Shown here: piece after piece, positions 1 through 8,598 of the stretch
Layout of the letters: every line of letters begins with the position of its first letter
Position numbering within the stretch: the stretch's first letter is position 1
NCBI GenBank assembly: GCA_045807725.1
Contig: JBJMGV010000106.1
Location: 14,494-78,493, forward strand
Length of the DNA: 64,000 bases
Direction of reading: 5' to 3'
DNA from: DATENM01 sp045807725
Lineage (GTDB): Bacteria > Acidobacteriota > Blastocatellia > UBA7656
The notes under the pieces: generated by a model
Database searches by the model: none
The model's input: the letters and a program-made list of their open reading frames with translations, nothing else
What the model was told of the DNA's origin: nothing
Translations under genes and position numbers: made by a program

Positions 1-615
1 TAATTTATCGGCGGCCTGCCTCAACATTAAGGCCCCCCATCTACGCCTGTGCAACCTCAGGGCCTGAGAAAACTGGCCATACAGTTCTGCCCTTTTTGCA
101 TCTTTTGCCGCTTCCTCGACCGACATGGCCTGAGTAGTTGAGGTCTTTTGCTGCTCATACTCCTTAATCTCGTTTTCATACCTGTCATAGATTGCCTGTC
201 TCTCCCTTTGTCTGATCTGCTCCATTCGGGCGCTGACGCTAGGCTGAAAAATAAACATAACGAGGGGGTGTGCAATGATTATGCCTACAACCACCGCCAG
301 AGATAGTCTGCCTAAGAAAGCGCCTGAGAGAATTTCCTTTCTACTGGATTCCGCCTTGCGGAAGGTCGAAATAATAAACCGGTCAAAGGTGAATACGATG
401 AGCGACCAAACCACCGCTATCCCAAAGTACTTGTATTTGTCAGGTGTTAGGGTCGAGATGGTATAGCTCATAGAAATAAAAGCCAGTACGGTCGGTATGA
501 GGACTAAACTGCCGTAGCCAGCCTGCTTAATGTATTGGGACTGCGGGCAGTCTTGTAAGGCTTGCTCGTCCGTCCCGGCACACCATCTAAAAGCTCTTTG
601 AAAGTGGTTGCTCAT
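1..615 (-). CDS. DUF4407 family membrane protein (partial, 3' end beyond window)
   Basis: The frame is open from an ATG at 615 to base 1 (205 codons) and runs off the left edge, so the C-terminus is missing. The N-terminus has the DUF4407 pattern: an aromatic/Cys start (FRWCAGTDEQAL), a hydrophobic hairpin at about residues 36-80 ending in FDRFIIS, a third membrane segment at about 101-121, and then a charged helix rich in Gln, Glu and Arg (from about 127) that looks coiled-coil. DUF4407 proteins are predicted multi-pass membrane proteins of unknown function. No clear Shine-Dalgarno precedes the ATG. Base composition is clearly more AT-rich and codon use more relaxed than in the genes to the right, which fits recent acquisition. 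Family assignment is by pattern recall and is fairly strong; the function is unknown. Confidence 0.75.
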   Translation of the reverse strand, partial: MSNHFQRAFRWCAGTDEQALQDCPQSQYIKQAGYGSLVLIPTVLAFISMSYTISTLTPDKYKYFGIAVVWSLIVFTFDRFIISTFRKAESSRKEILSGAFLGRLSLAVVVGIIIAHPLVMFIFQPSVSARMEQIRQRERQAIYDRYENEIKEYEQQKTSTTQAMSVEEAAKDAKRAELYGQFSQALRLHRRRWGALMLRQAADKL

Positions 616-1028
616 AACCAAACCGAGTGTGTTTAAGCTCGTAGCGTTTGAAGCGACTTTGGCCAAGCGGTTTCGATAAGGTTGATGTGGTAAAGCGCGG
701 CTTATGGGCTTGCAACCCATAAGGGTATAGAATCATTGCTAGGCAAATCTACTCACAAGCTGAAGTGCGTACGTGCCAACCTTGAGATACCGCGAGAACT
801 TTCAGGGAAGAAATATCACAAATCCCGGTTAATGTCTAGTAGCTAAATAGGGCTGGAATAAACAAGCTGCAATTTTTTTAACTACACTGGGACTATTTCC
901 CATCAAGCCCCTCCCATTGCCGTGCTCAAGGAGATCATTTCTATGATATAAGTCCTGCGGGCAAGACACAGGACGCCTGGGATGCCGCGAGCTTCCGCAG
1001 GCACAGTCTCTCTTGCCGCTAATCTAAT
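616..1028. other. Intergenic region between divergent genes, low GC
   Basis: There is no coding sequence I can support in these 413 bases. They hold a short perfect hairpin (CTTATGGG/CCCATAAG, 701-723) without a T-run, and a weak promoter-like pair close to the downstream gene. Composition resembles the DUF4407 gene rather than the GC-rich genes that follow, so a transferred segment may end around here. Confidence 0.4.
917..947 (+). promoter_or_regulatory. Weak sigma-70-like promoter for the 1029 gene
   Basis: TTGCCG (917-922) and TATGAT (942-947) are separated by 19 bases, longer than ideal. The pair lies about 80 bases upstream of the AMP-ligase gene. Seen in sequence; activity is inferred. 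Confidence 0.3.
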
Positions 1029-2450
1029 ATGACACGGACGCGCTCACTGCCTGACGATCAACGTTTCCCGCTGCTCACCGCCGAAGGCCGGGCGCTGCTT
1101 GAGCGGCTGTGGGAGCATCCGCACGCGCCGCGCTACAACTTTCGCTGCGGCGATCAGCTCAATCGTGAGAGCCTCGAACGCGTCAGAGCTTATGAGCGAG
1201 AACTGAACGCTGCGCACAATGTCTGGGCGCACGGCCAACGACCGGCGTGGGTCGATGAGTACGCGATGTGGCGCTTGCGCGACGTGCCTTTCTATCGCAA
1301 GCGCGGCGGCGCAGCGGATGACTTCGCCAAGCTGCCGACCTGCGACCGTGCCGACCTGAGCCGCGAACCGTGGTCGTTCGTGCCCGACTCGCAGCCGCTC
1401 GATGAAATGATCGTGTACGATTCGACCGGCACGACCGGCGTGCCGCTCTACGTGCCGTCGCACCCGGAAGTGTCGGCGAAGTACTTGCCGGCCTTGCGCG
1501 CCGCGCTCGCCCGCCACGGCGTTGCGCTCGAAGGCGGCGCAGGCCGCGTCGCTATCCTGACAGTCTGCGCGCAGGACACCACGCTGACTTACGCAACCGT
1601 GTCGGCCTTTCTCGATCAAGCCGGTTACGTCAAGATCAATCTCAACCCGAACGATTGGCGTGATGCCGAAGACCGCGCGCGCTTCATTGATGACTGCCGG
1701 CCACAAATCATTTCCGGCGACCCGCTCGCCTTTGCGGCGCTGGCGCAGTTGCCGCTCACGATGCGACCGCAAGCAATGATCTCGTCAGCAATGACCTTGC
1801 TGCCGGGATTGCAGCGGCGGCTCGAAGCGCACTTCGACTGCCCCGTGATTGATGTTTACTCGCTGTGTGAATCGCGCTTCATCGCGGCCCGTCGCGGCGA
1901 CGCGTTCGAGATTATTCCGCACGACCTCTTCATCGAAATCCTCGACCAAGAGGGCCGGCTGTGCGCGCCCGGCACACGCGGCGAGATCGTGCTGACCGGC
2001 GGGCGTAATCCTTTTCAAGCAATGCTGCGCTATCGCACGGACGATTATGCGGCGATGGAGTGGCGCGACGGACAGCCCTTGCTCGTTCAATTCGAGGGCC
2101 GCCAGCCGACTCTCTTCGTTGACAGACGTGGGCGAGCGATCAACAACATCAACGTAACGCACGCGCTCAGGCCATTCGCGCTGGCGCAGTTTTCGCTGCA
2201 TCAGTTCGCCGACCAGTCGTTGCGCCTGGCGATGCGCGGCTATGACGTAGACGAATCGAGCGTGCGACAGGCGCTGCTGAATCTATTCGGCAATGAGCAG
2301 CGATTGATGATCGAAGCCCTCACCGATGCCGACACGCGCGGCGGCAAAGTCATTCAGTACTCGACCGATCTCGACAGTGTGAGCCTGACGGAAAGCCTCT
2401 TCAGCTATCGCCGCGCGACCATCTCAAAATCACCGCTCAGCGTGCTATGA
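1029..2450 (+). CDS. Phenylacetate-CoA-ligase-like adenylate-forming enzyme
   Basis: A 473-residue member of the PaaK-like branch of the ANL superfamily, which activates a carboxylic acid as acyl-AMP and usually passes it to CoA. The nucleotide-binding loop is visible as STGTTGVPLYV (from about residue 132). GEIVLTGGRNPFQAMLRYRTDD lies in the second half, as in the GE.v.T...N...i.YrtgD block of this family, and FEGRQPTLF sits where the LGR hinge motif is expected. The C-terminal lid domain looks short or divergent, since no canonical catalytic Lys block is obvious. The substrate cannot be read. It has no strong Shine-Dalgarno and stands alone, with a lipoprotein gene and its own promoter directly downstream. 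Family is fairly sure; the reaction is not. Confidence 0.7.
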   Translation: MTRTRSLPDDQRFPLLTAEGRALLERLWEHPHAPRYNFRCGDQLNRESLERVRAYERELNAAHNVWAHGQRPAWVDEYAMWRLRDVPFYRKRGGAADDFAKLPTCDRADLSREPWSFVPDSQPLDEMIVYDSTGTTGVPLYVPSHPEVSAKYLPALRAALARHGVALEGGAGRVAILTVCAQDTTLTYATVSAFLDQAGYVKINLNPNDWRDAEDRARFIDDCRPQIISGDPLAFAALAQLPLTMRPQAMISSAMTLLPGLQRRLEAHFDCPVIDVYSLCESRFIAARRGDAFEIIPHDLFIEILDQEGRLCAPGTRGEIVLTGGRNPFQAMLRYRTDDYAAMEWRDGQPLLVQFEGRQPTLFVDRRGRAINNINVTHALRPFALAQFSLHQFADQSLRLAMRGYDVDESSVRQALLNLFGNEQRLMIEALTDADTRGGKVIQYSTDLDSVSLTESLFSYRRATISKSPLSVL

Positions 2451-2468
2451 AGATTCGACCTCCTGCTG

Positions 2469-2474
2469 TATAAT
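2469..2474 (+). promoter_or_regulatory. -10 box (TATAAT) for the lipoprotein gene
   Basis: A perfect TATAAT sits 44 bases ahead of the lipoprotein start and just after the stop codon of the preceding gene. No good -35 is visible. An AAAAGGAG ribosome site follows, close to the ATG. Confidence 0.45.
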
Positions 2475-2517
2475 CCTCCGACCCTCAGTAAAACCGTTTG
2501 CGAAAAGGAGCAACTAG

Positions 2518-3084
2518 ATGAGTAACGTGAGAGTAATAGGATTGACCTGTGTGCTGGCGCTCGTGCTGGGATTGGCGGCGGGCTGCAAGCTGTACGAGAC
2601 GGACAAAGCCAATAAGCTGGTGGACGCGGCTAACGTCTCGATCAAGGACGCCAACGACCGGGCCGACAAGGGCGCGACCAAGCTACAGGAGATGGAGACG
2701 GCGGCGATGGCAGCCGAAGACGAAGAGACGTGGACGAAGTGGCAGACCGAGGCCAAAGGCATCATTGCCGATCTCGAAAAAGCCAGGGATGGCTACACCG
2801 ACGCCGGCAAGAAATTCCTTGAAGCCAGCAAGCTGAAGTTGCAGGACAAATTCAAAGAGTACCTGGACGCCAAAGGCCAGGAGATGACGAAGCGCGGCGA
2901 GATGGCCGACGCCTTGATCGGCGAGCCGCGCGCGCTGATGGACACCAGCAACCCGCACGACTTTCAGACTAAGGCAACGGATGCCGTGAAGAAGGTTCAG
3001 AACCTCAAGAAAGAGGCCGACGACCTGGAGGCCAAGGCCGACAAGATCTATAAAGAGAACCAGGCAATCTTCAAGAAGAGCTAA
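2518..3084 (+). CDS. Lipoprotein of unknown function, coiled-coil
   Basis: This encodes 188 residues. A short signal peptide ends in a lipobox (LAAGC, Cys23), so the mature protein should be lipid-anchored to a membrane facing the periplasm. The rest is almost entirely Lys/Glu/Asp/Ala-rich helix with heptad character and no Cys, and it ends in KKS. I recognise no family. The start is fixed by an AAAAGGAG ribosome site and by the signal peptide. The gene has its own -10 box and a textbook terminator (3117-3145), so it is a single-gene transcript next to the protease-FHA gene. A structural role in the envelope is possible but is a guess. Confidence 0.8.
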   Translation: MSNVRVIGLTCVLALVLGLAAGCKLYETDKANKLVDAANVSIKDANDRADKGATKLQEMETAAMAAEDEETWTKWQTEAKGIIADLEKARDGYTDAGKKFLEASKLKLQDKFKEYLDAKGQEMTKRGEMADALIGEPRALMDTSNPHDFQTKATDAVKKVQNLKKEADDLEAKADKIYKENQAIFKKS

Positions 3085-3116
3085 ACGGCTCGGCTGACTG
3101 AAGCAATGAATGACCG

Positions 3117-3145
3117 GCGGGCGTCCGCAAGCGCCCGCTTTTTTT
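3117..3145 (+). terminator. Intrinsic terminator after the lipoprotein gene
   Basis: A perfect 7-bp stem GCGGGCG/CGCCCGC (3117-3123, 3132-3138) is followed at once by seven Ts. Confidence 0.9.
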
Positions 3146-3228
3146 ATGGCTTGCGGCGGCACGGCGGGCGGCGTCAAAATTTCTCGCCAAAACGGCAAAT
3201 CACACCGTGACTATTTTCTACACGATGG

Positions 3229-3258
3229 TATAATCTGCCAACAAGTCGGTGCTATAAT
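3229..3258 (+). promoter_or_regulatory. Two tandem TATAAT boxes upstream of the protease-FHA gene
   Basis: Perfect TATAAT hexamers at 3229-3234 and 3253-3258 are each followed by CTGC, as a 24-base direct duplication. GTGACT at 3207-3212 could serve as -35 for the first, 16 bases away. Two alternative start sites are likely. Confidence 0.5.
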
Positions 3259-3315
3259 CTGCACGGCCTGAGGTTCGGTTTTTCACAAGTTGTCATGTAT
3301 CAAAGGAGATCCGTC

Positions 3316-5064
3316 ATGCGTAAGTATTCGATTCTCACTCTCGTGATGATATTGGCCGGTCTGTCTGTTTTGACAACCTTCACGGCCAGCGCCGAACAGG
3401 TTAGCGACGGCGAGCGGCTGGCGATGTATGCCAAACCCGCCGTCGTGCGTATTCTTGATGGCTACATCGGGCAGGTGTTCTGGCCCGGTGATGGCAAAAC
3501 TTATGAAATGCCTCTCGTCAGCAGCGGTTCAGGCGCTTTCATTAATCCGAACGGCTATATCGTAACCAATGCGCACGTGACCGAGGCGAGCCACGATGGC
3601 GATGACAAGGCCAAAGAGGCGATCCTCGTCACCTTCGCCAAGAAATATTCCGGTGGTGATCTGGAGAAGGCGCGCTACATCTACCAGAACGCGCGCTTGA
3701 CGGGCCTCACGCATATTCACCACGTCCTCCTGCCGAACGGTGATAATTTTCAATTCGAGATCAAAGCCTTCGGCGCGCCGGTGGGCGAGGGCAAAGACGT
3801 GTCGGTCATCAAGATTGAAGTCAAGAATGCGCCGGTGCTGAAGCTTGGTGATTCCGACAAGGTGAAGTTGCAGGATCACATCACGGTCTTCGGCTATCCG
3901 GGCGCTGCCGACACCAACGTGCTCGATCAGAAGTCTGCCCTCGAAGCCTCGATCACGGACGGCAAAGTCTCGGCTAAAAAGAATGCTCAAGACGGCGCGC
4001 CGGTGTTGCAGGTCAGCGCTCCTTCAACGCACGGCAATTCGGGCGGCCCGGTGCTTAACGACAAAGGCGAGGTCGTCGGTATGCTGACGTTTCGCGGCGA
4101 TACCGTCAACGGCCAGGAAGTGCAGGGCTTCAACTTCGTCATTCCGTCGTCAACGATGATGGAATTCATCAAGCAGGCCGGCACTAGCAATGAAGAAGGG
4201 CTGGTTGACAAGCGTTACCGCGAAGGGCTGGAGTCGTACTGGGACAGCAGCTACACGAAAGCCATACAGAAGTTTGAAGAGGTGGCGCGGCTCTACCCGC
4301 AGCACTCCGAAACCGCGCGGCTGATCCGCGACAGTCAGCAGGCGATTGCCGAAGGTAAAGAGAAATCCGGGCTGGGCGGCTTGGTGCTGATCGGCATTCT
4401 CGGCCTGCTCGGCCTGCTCGTGGTCGGCGGCGTCATCGGCTTCGTCGTGATGCGCAGCAAGAAGCAGCCGGCCCGGCCCGCCGGCCAGCAGGCTTTTCAA
4501 GGGCAGCACGGCTATCAGCAACCGCAGCAGTCTTACCCGCCGCAGCAAGCCTATAACCCGCAGCAGGCGTACAACCCGCAGGCGCAGCAGCCATCATACG
4601 GGCAGCAGCAGCCCGACTACGGGCAGCAGGGCGGCTATGGACAACAGCAGCCATCTTATCCGCCGGCCAAGCCGGCAGCGCCCGCGCCGACGCAAATCTT
4701 CTCGGCACAGCCCAAGACCGCCGGCATCGGCGGCGCGGCGGCAGCGGCGACCACAGGCTTCGGCGCAATTCGCTGGACATCCGGGCCGTTCAACGGGCAG
4801 CGTATGGAGATTCGCCAGGAAGGCTTCTACATCGGGCGCGACGGCAACTACGCGCAGGTGAAGATCGAAGACCCGCGCGTGTCGAGCCGCCACCTGTGGG
4901 TCGGCGTGCGCGACGGACGCGTCGTGGCGATGGATCAGAACTCGACCAACGGCACGTTCCTAAACGCGCTCGGCACTCAACGCATCAAGGAAGTGGCGCT
5001 CAACCCCGGCGACACGATCATCCTGTCGGAAGCAGACGTGGCGCGGTTCATCTACGAAAAATAA
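3316..5064 (+). CDS. Trypsin-like (HtrA-type) serine protease with membrane anchor and C-terminal FHA domain
   Basis: The chosen start (582 residues) has AAAGGAG eight bases upstream; an in-frame ATG at 3295 lies ahead of that site. Order of parts: signal peptide (to about 26); chymotrypsin-fold protease with catalytic His87 (TNAHVTE), Asp161 (GKDVSVIKIE) and Ser242 (HGNSGGPVL); a short helical TPR-like stretch (about 300-345); one membrane helix (353-379); a Gln/Pro/Tyr-rich linker (about 383-455); and an FHA domain (about 495-575) with GR, SSRH and NSTNGTFLN. No PDZ domain is seen. The protease should face the periplasm and the FHA domain the cytoplasm, where FHA domains bind phosphothreonine. 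This links proteolysis to Ser/Thr kinase signalling, and a Ser/Thr kinase is encoded at 49.2-52 kb. Substrate and partner are unknown. Confidence 0.85.
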   Translation: MRKYSILTLVMILAGLSVLTTFTASAEQVSDGERLAMYAKPAVVRILDGYIGQVFWPGDGKTYEMPLVSSGSGAFINPNGYIVTNAHVTEASHDGDDKAKEAILVTFAKKYSGGDLEKARYIYQNARLTGLTHIHHVLLPNGDNFQFEIKAFGAPVGEGKDVSVIKIEVKNAPVLKLGDSDKVKLQDHITVFGYPGAADTNVLDQKSALEASITDGKVSAKKNAQDGAPVLQVSAPSTHGNSGGPVLNDKGEVVGMLTFRGDTVNGQEVQGFNFVIPSSTMMEFIKQAGTSNEEGLVDKRYREGLESYWDSSYTKAIQKFEEVARLYPQHSETARLIRDSQQAIAEGKEKSGLGGLVLIGILGLLGLLVVGGVIGFVVMRSKKQPARPAGQQAFQGQHGYQQPQQSYPPQQAYNPQQAYNPQAQQPSYGQQQPDYGQQGGYGQQQPSYPPAKPAAPAPTQIFSAQPKTAGIGGAAAAATTGFGAIRWTSGPFNGQRMEIRQEGFYIGRDGNYAQVKIEDPRVSSRHLWVGVRDGRVVAMDQNSTNGTFLNALGTQRIKEVALNPGDTIILSEADVARFIYEK

Positions 5065-5072
5065 ACCTAATG

Positions 5073-5190
5073 TGACGACGCGGGGACGCGGCGACACGGC
5101 GACACAGAGAAAGAGAGAAAGATACGTAGAACACTCGCTGACGCATCTTTCCCTCGCCGTGCCGCCGCGTCGCCGCGTCTTTGCCTTGCA
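5073..5190. repeat. Inverted pair of 8-nt tandem repeats (GACACGGC family)
   Basis: The left arm repeats GACGCGGG/GACACGGC-type octamers. The right arm carries the complementary CGCCGCGTC-type octamers. Together they could form a long imperfect hairpin filling the space between the protease gene and ilvD. Further pairs of the same family occur at about 6890, 40800 and 47660. Confidence 0.7.
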
Positions 5191-5211
5191 ACGTAGCTGC
5201 CCGGAATATCT

Positions 5212-6885
5212 ATGAGTGACAATCGAAGAAGCCGCACCATCACGGAAGGATTGCACCGCTCGCCGAACCGCTCAATGCTGCGCGCCGTCGGCTTCGGCGA
5301 CGACGACTTCACCAAGCCGATCATCGGCGTCGCCAATGGCTATAGCACAGTGACGCCTTGCAACGTCGGCCTCAATGACCTGACCGAACGTGCGATCACG
5401 GCCCTGAGCAAACAGGGCGCGATGCCGCAAGTCTTCGGCACCATCACGGTCAGCGATGGCATCTCGATGGGCACTGAAGGCATGAAGTATTCGCTGGTCT
5501 CGCGCGAGGTCATCGCCGACAGCATCGAGACGGTCTGCAACGCGCAGAGCCACGATGGGCTGGTCGCCATCGGCGGTTGCGACAAGAACATGCCTGGCGC
5601 GATGATCGCCATCGCGCGCTTGAACATCCCGGCCATCTTCGTCTACGGCGGCACGATCAAAGCCGGCCACTGGAACGGCGAAGACCTCACCATCGTCAGC
5701 GTCTTCGAGTCATTCGGCAGTTATATGGCAAAGAAGACGACTGAGCTTGAGCTGCTCGAAGTCGAGCGCCACGCCTGCCCCGGCGCGGGGTCGTGCGGCG
5801 GTATGTACACGGCCAACACCATGTCGAGCGCTATTGAAGCGATGGGCATGAGCCTGCCCTACTCTTCAACGATGGCCGCCGAAGATGCCGAGAAAGCCGA
5901 AAACGCTCGTGAATCCGCCGAAGTCTTAGCCGCCGCCGTCCGCCGCCAGCTCTTGCCGAGCCTGATTATGACGCGCAAGGCGTTCGAGAATGCCATCTCT
6001 GTCGTGATGGCCGTCGGCGGCTCGACGAACGCCGTGCTGCACCTGTTGGCCATCGCGCATGCGGCGCAGGTGCCGCTCAAGATTGATGATTTCGAGGCCA
6101 TACGCGCTCGCGTCCCTGTGCTCTGCGACCTGAAGCCGTCGGGCCGTTACGTCGCCACAGACCTGCATCGCGCCGGCGGCGTTCCGCTGGTGATGAAGAT
6201 GCTCTTAACACACGGCCTGCTGCACGGCGACGTGCTGACGATCACCGGCAAGACGATTGCGGAGACGCTCGCCGATGTGCCCGACACGCCGTCTGCCGGG
6301 CAAGATGTGATTCGCCCATTCGATCATCCGGTCTACGCGCAGGGCCACCTCGCCATCCTGAAAGGCAATCTCGCCGAAGAAGGTTGTGTAGCCAAAATCA
6401 CAGGCATCAAGCATCACCAGATCACCGGCCCGGCCCGCGTCTTTGATTGCGAAGACGATTGCGACGAAGCGATTCGCGCGGGGCACATACGACCGGGCGA
6501 CGTGGTGGTGATCCGCTACGAAGGCCCGCGCGGCGGTCCCGGTATGCGCGAGATGCTCGCGCCCACGTCGGCCATCATCGGTATGGGCCTGGGCGATTCG
6601 GTAGGATTGATTACAGACGGCAGATTTTCTGGCGCGACTTACGGAATGGTGGTCGGCCACGTCGCGCCCGAAGCGGCGGTCGGCGGCGCTATCGCGCTCG
6701 TCGAGGAAGGCGATTCGGTGACGATTGACGCCGACGCGCGCTTGTTGCAACTGAACGTCTCGGACGAAGAGATCGCCCGCCGTCGCGCCGCCTGGCAGCC
6801 GCCCTCGCCGCGTTACACGCGAGGCGTGCTGGCCAAGTACGCGCGCCTCGTTTCGAGCAGCAGCCTCGGCGCGGTCACTGATTAA
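5212..6885 (+). CDS. ilvD: Dihydroxy-acid dehydratase
   Basis: A 557-residue IlvD, the usual length for the short bacterial form. It dehydrates 2,3-dihydroxy-isovalerate and -methylvalerate to the keto acids of valine and isoleucine. The three cysteines expected to hold the Fe-S cluster are in place: Cys50 (TPCN), Cys123 (GGCDKNMPG) and Cys195 (GAGSCGGMYTANTM). GPRGGPGMREML and the GRFSGATYG block near the C-terminus are also present. It lies on the plus strand apart from the other ilv genes of the window, flanked on both sides by the 8-nt inverted repeat family, so it is probably transcribed alone. No leader peptide is visible in front of it. Identification is secure. Confidence 0.95.
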   Translation: MSDNRRSRTITEGLHRSPNRSMLRAVGFGDDDFTKPIIGVANGYSTVTPCNVGLNDLTERAITALSKQGAMPQVFGTITVSDGISMGTEGMKYSLVSREVIADSIETVCNAQSHDGLVAIGGCDKNMPGAMIAIARLNIPAIFVYGGTIKAGHWNGEDLTIVSVFESFGSYMAKKTTELELLEVERHACPGAGSCGGMYTANTMSSAIEAMGMSLPYSSTMAAEDAEKAENARESAEVLAAAVRRQLLPSLIMTRKAFENAISVVMAVGGSTNAVLHLLAIAHAAQVPLKIDDFEAIRARVPVLCDLKPSGRYVATDLHRAGGVPLVMKMLLTHGLLHGDVLTITGKTIAETLADVPDTPSAGQDVIRPFDHPVYAQGHLAILKGNLAEEGCVAKITGIKHHQITGPARVFDCEDDCDEAIRAGHIRPGDVVVIRYEGPRGGPGMREMLAPTSAIIGMGLGDSVGLITDGRFSGATYGMVVGHVAPEAAVGGAIALVEEGDSVTIDADARLLQLNVSDEEIARRRAAWQPPSPRYTRGVLAKYARLVSSSSLGAVTD

Positions 6886-6889
6886 TTGC

Positions 6890-7008
6890 GACGCGGAGAC
6901 ACGGAGACGCGGCGACACGGCGAGGGAAGAACACAAAGACAGACCGTTCATCCTGCCCCGTGTCGCCGCGTCTCCGTGTCTCTGCGTCGCCGTGTCTCCG
7001 CGTCTTTC
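6890..7008. repeat. Inverted pair of 8-nt tandem repeats (GACACGGA family)
   Basis: GACGCGGA/GACACGGA/GACGCGGC octamers are followed by the reverse-complement series (GTGTCGCCGCGTCTCC and so on). The pair sits between the convergent ends of ilvD and glnA, where it may act as a two-way terminator-like hairpin. Confidence 0.7.
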
Positions 7009-8418
7009 CTATACGTCGTAGTAGAGCGAGAACTCCATCGGGTGCGGACGCATACGCACGACGTTGATCTCGCGCTCGTGTTTGTAATTAATCCAACGTT
7101 GAATCAGCTTCTCGCTGAAGACATCGCCTTTGAGCAGGAACGAGTGATCCACGTTGAGCGCGGCCAGCGCTTCGTCGAGCGAGCCGGGTATGCTCGGAAT
7201 CTCGGCCAACTCCTCCGGCGGCAGATCGTAGATGTCTTTGTCGAGCGGCTCGCCCGGATCGATGCGGTTCTGTATGCCGTCGAGTCCCGCCATCAACATC
7301 GCCGAGAACGCGAGGTATGGATTGCAGGTCGCATCGGGGAAACGCACTTCGAGGCGCTTGGCCTTGGGACTCGGCGAGAACATCGGAATGCGCACCGCCG
7401 CCGAGCGATTGCGCGCCGAGTAAGCCAGATTGACCGGCGCTTCAAAGCCCGGAACCAGTCGCTTGTAGCTGTTCGTGGTCGGCGCAGCGAACGCCGCGAT
7501 GGCCGGCGCGTGCTTGAGGATGCCGCCGATGTAATACTTCGCCAGTTCGCTGATCCCCGCGTAACCGTCGCCGGCAAACAAGGGCTTCTCGTCTTTCCAC
7601 AGGGACTGGTGGCAGTGCATACCGTTGCCGTTGTCACCATAGAGCGGCTTCGGCATAAAGGTCGCCGTCTTGCCGAACAACCGCGCAACGTTCTTCACCG
7701 TGTACTTGAAGAGCATCAGGTTATCCGCCGTGTTGAGCATCGTCGAATAGCGGAAGTCGATCTCGCACTGGCCGGCAGTCGCTACTTCGTGGTGGTGACA
7801 CTCGACGGTCAGCCCAACTTCTTTCAAGCGCGCGGCAATCTCTGAGCGGATGTTGTGGATCGAATCAATCGGCGGACAAGGCACATAGCCTTCTTTGCTG
7901 CGGATCGCCCAGCCCGACTTGTTGCCGCCTTCGCCGGTGTTCCACCAGCCTTCGCTCGATTCGATGTGGACGCCGAGCGAATGATTCTCGTTGTGATAGG
8001 TGATGTTGTCGAAGATGAAGAACTCGGCTTCAGGCCCGAAGTAAACGGTGTCGGCAATGCCGGTGAATTTCAAGTAATTCTCTGCCCGCTTGGCCAGCGC
8101 GCGCGGGTCGAGCCAGTAGCTCTCGCGCGTGATCGGGTCAACCACGTCGGTCACGATGCAGAGCGTCGGGCGATCCATGAATTGGTCGATCCAGAAGCGC
8201 GACGTGTCGGGGATCAACAACATGTCGCTCTCGTTGATGGCGGCCCAGCCGCGCAAGGATGAAGCATCAAAGCCGAAGCCGGCGGTGAACGAATCTTCGC
8301 TCAGCTCAGCGATTGGGAAGGTGAGGTGATGCCACGCGCCGAGCAGGTCTGTGAAGCGCAGGTCTACGAACTCTGCCTTGGCGTCGGCAGCGTATTTCAA
8401 AACATCTTTGGGATCCAT
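7009..8418 (-). CDS. glnA: Glutamine synthetase type I (GSI-beta)
   Basis: A 469-residue GlnA that makes glutamine from glutamate, ammonia and ATP. Visible motifs are the N-terminal beta-grasp with GFGFDASSLRGW, the catalytic FGPEAEFF, the GNGMHCHQSLW block, NRSAAVRIP and RFPDATCNPYLAF. Tyr397, in KDIYDLPPEE, matches the residue adenylylated by GlnE in the beta class, so covalent control is likely; glnE itself is not in the window. The start has a strong AGGAGG site. A plausible promoter (GTCAAC, 16 bases, TACAAT) precedes it; I found no sigma-54 motif there. It heads toward ilvD and ends in the shared hairpin repeat. It belongs to the nitrogen block with amt, amtB, glnK and glnD. Confidence 0.96.
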   Translation of the reverse strand: MDPKDVLKYAADAKAEFVDLRFTDLLGAWHHLTFPIAELSEDSFTAGFGFDASSLRGWAAINESDMLLIPDTSRFWIDQFMDRPTLCIVTDVVDPITRESYWLDPRALAKRAENYLKFTGIADTVYFGPEAEFFIFDNITYHNENHSLGVHIESSEGWWNTGEGGNKSGWAIRSKEGYVPCPPIDSIHNIRSEIAARLKEVGLTVECHHHEVATAGQCEIDFRYSTMLNTADNLMLFKYTVKNVARLFGKTATFMPKPLYGDNGNGMHCHQSLWKDEKPLFAGDGYAGISELAKYYIGGILKHAPAIAAFAAPTTNSYKRLVPGFEAPVNLAYSARNRSAAVRIPMFSPSPKAKRLEVRFPDATCNPYLAFSAMLMAGLDGIQNRIDPGEPLDKDIYDLPPEELAEIPSIPGSLDEALAALNVDHSFLLKGDVFSEKLIQRWINYKHEREINVVRMRPHPMEFSLYYDV

Positions 8419-8598
8419 TCTTTCCTCCTGGTGTTGATTTGAATTGTATGCGAGCGAAGAGAGTGTTGACCGACCGCCACGCGTTCGGCTTCATCATCCG
8501 GCCCGTCAGATCTCTCTTCACTCGCCGTGCAGTCTCGGTATCAAAACTTCTTCCTTCGGCAGTGCGCTCTTACCAGCGGAAGCTTTCGGCGGCCCCGC

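Noticed and set aside
275..466. 63-codon plus-strand frame in the left edge
   Set aside because: It is antisense to the DUF4407 frame, which is supported by motifs.
6886..7845. 319-codon plus-strand frame opposite glnA
   Set aside because: Starts within the 8-nt repeat and runs antisense to a certain gene; low-complexity composition.
8419..8598. Sigma-54 promoter in front of glnA
   Set aside because: No TGGC/TTGC pair with correct spacing; a sigma-70-like pair fits better.
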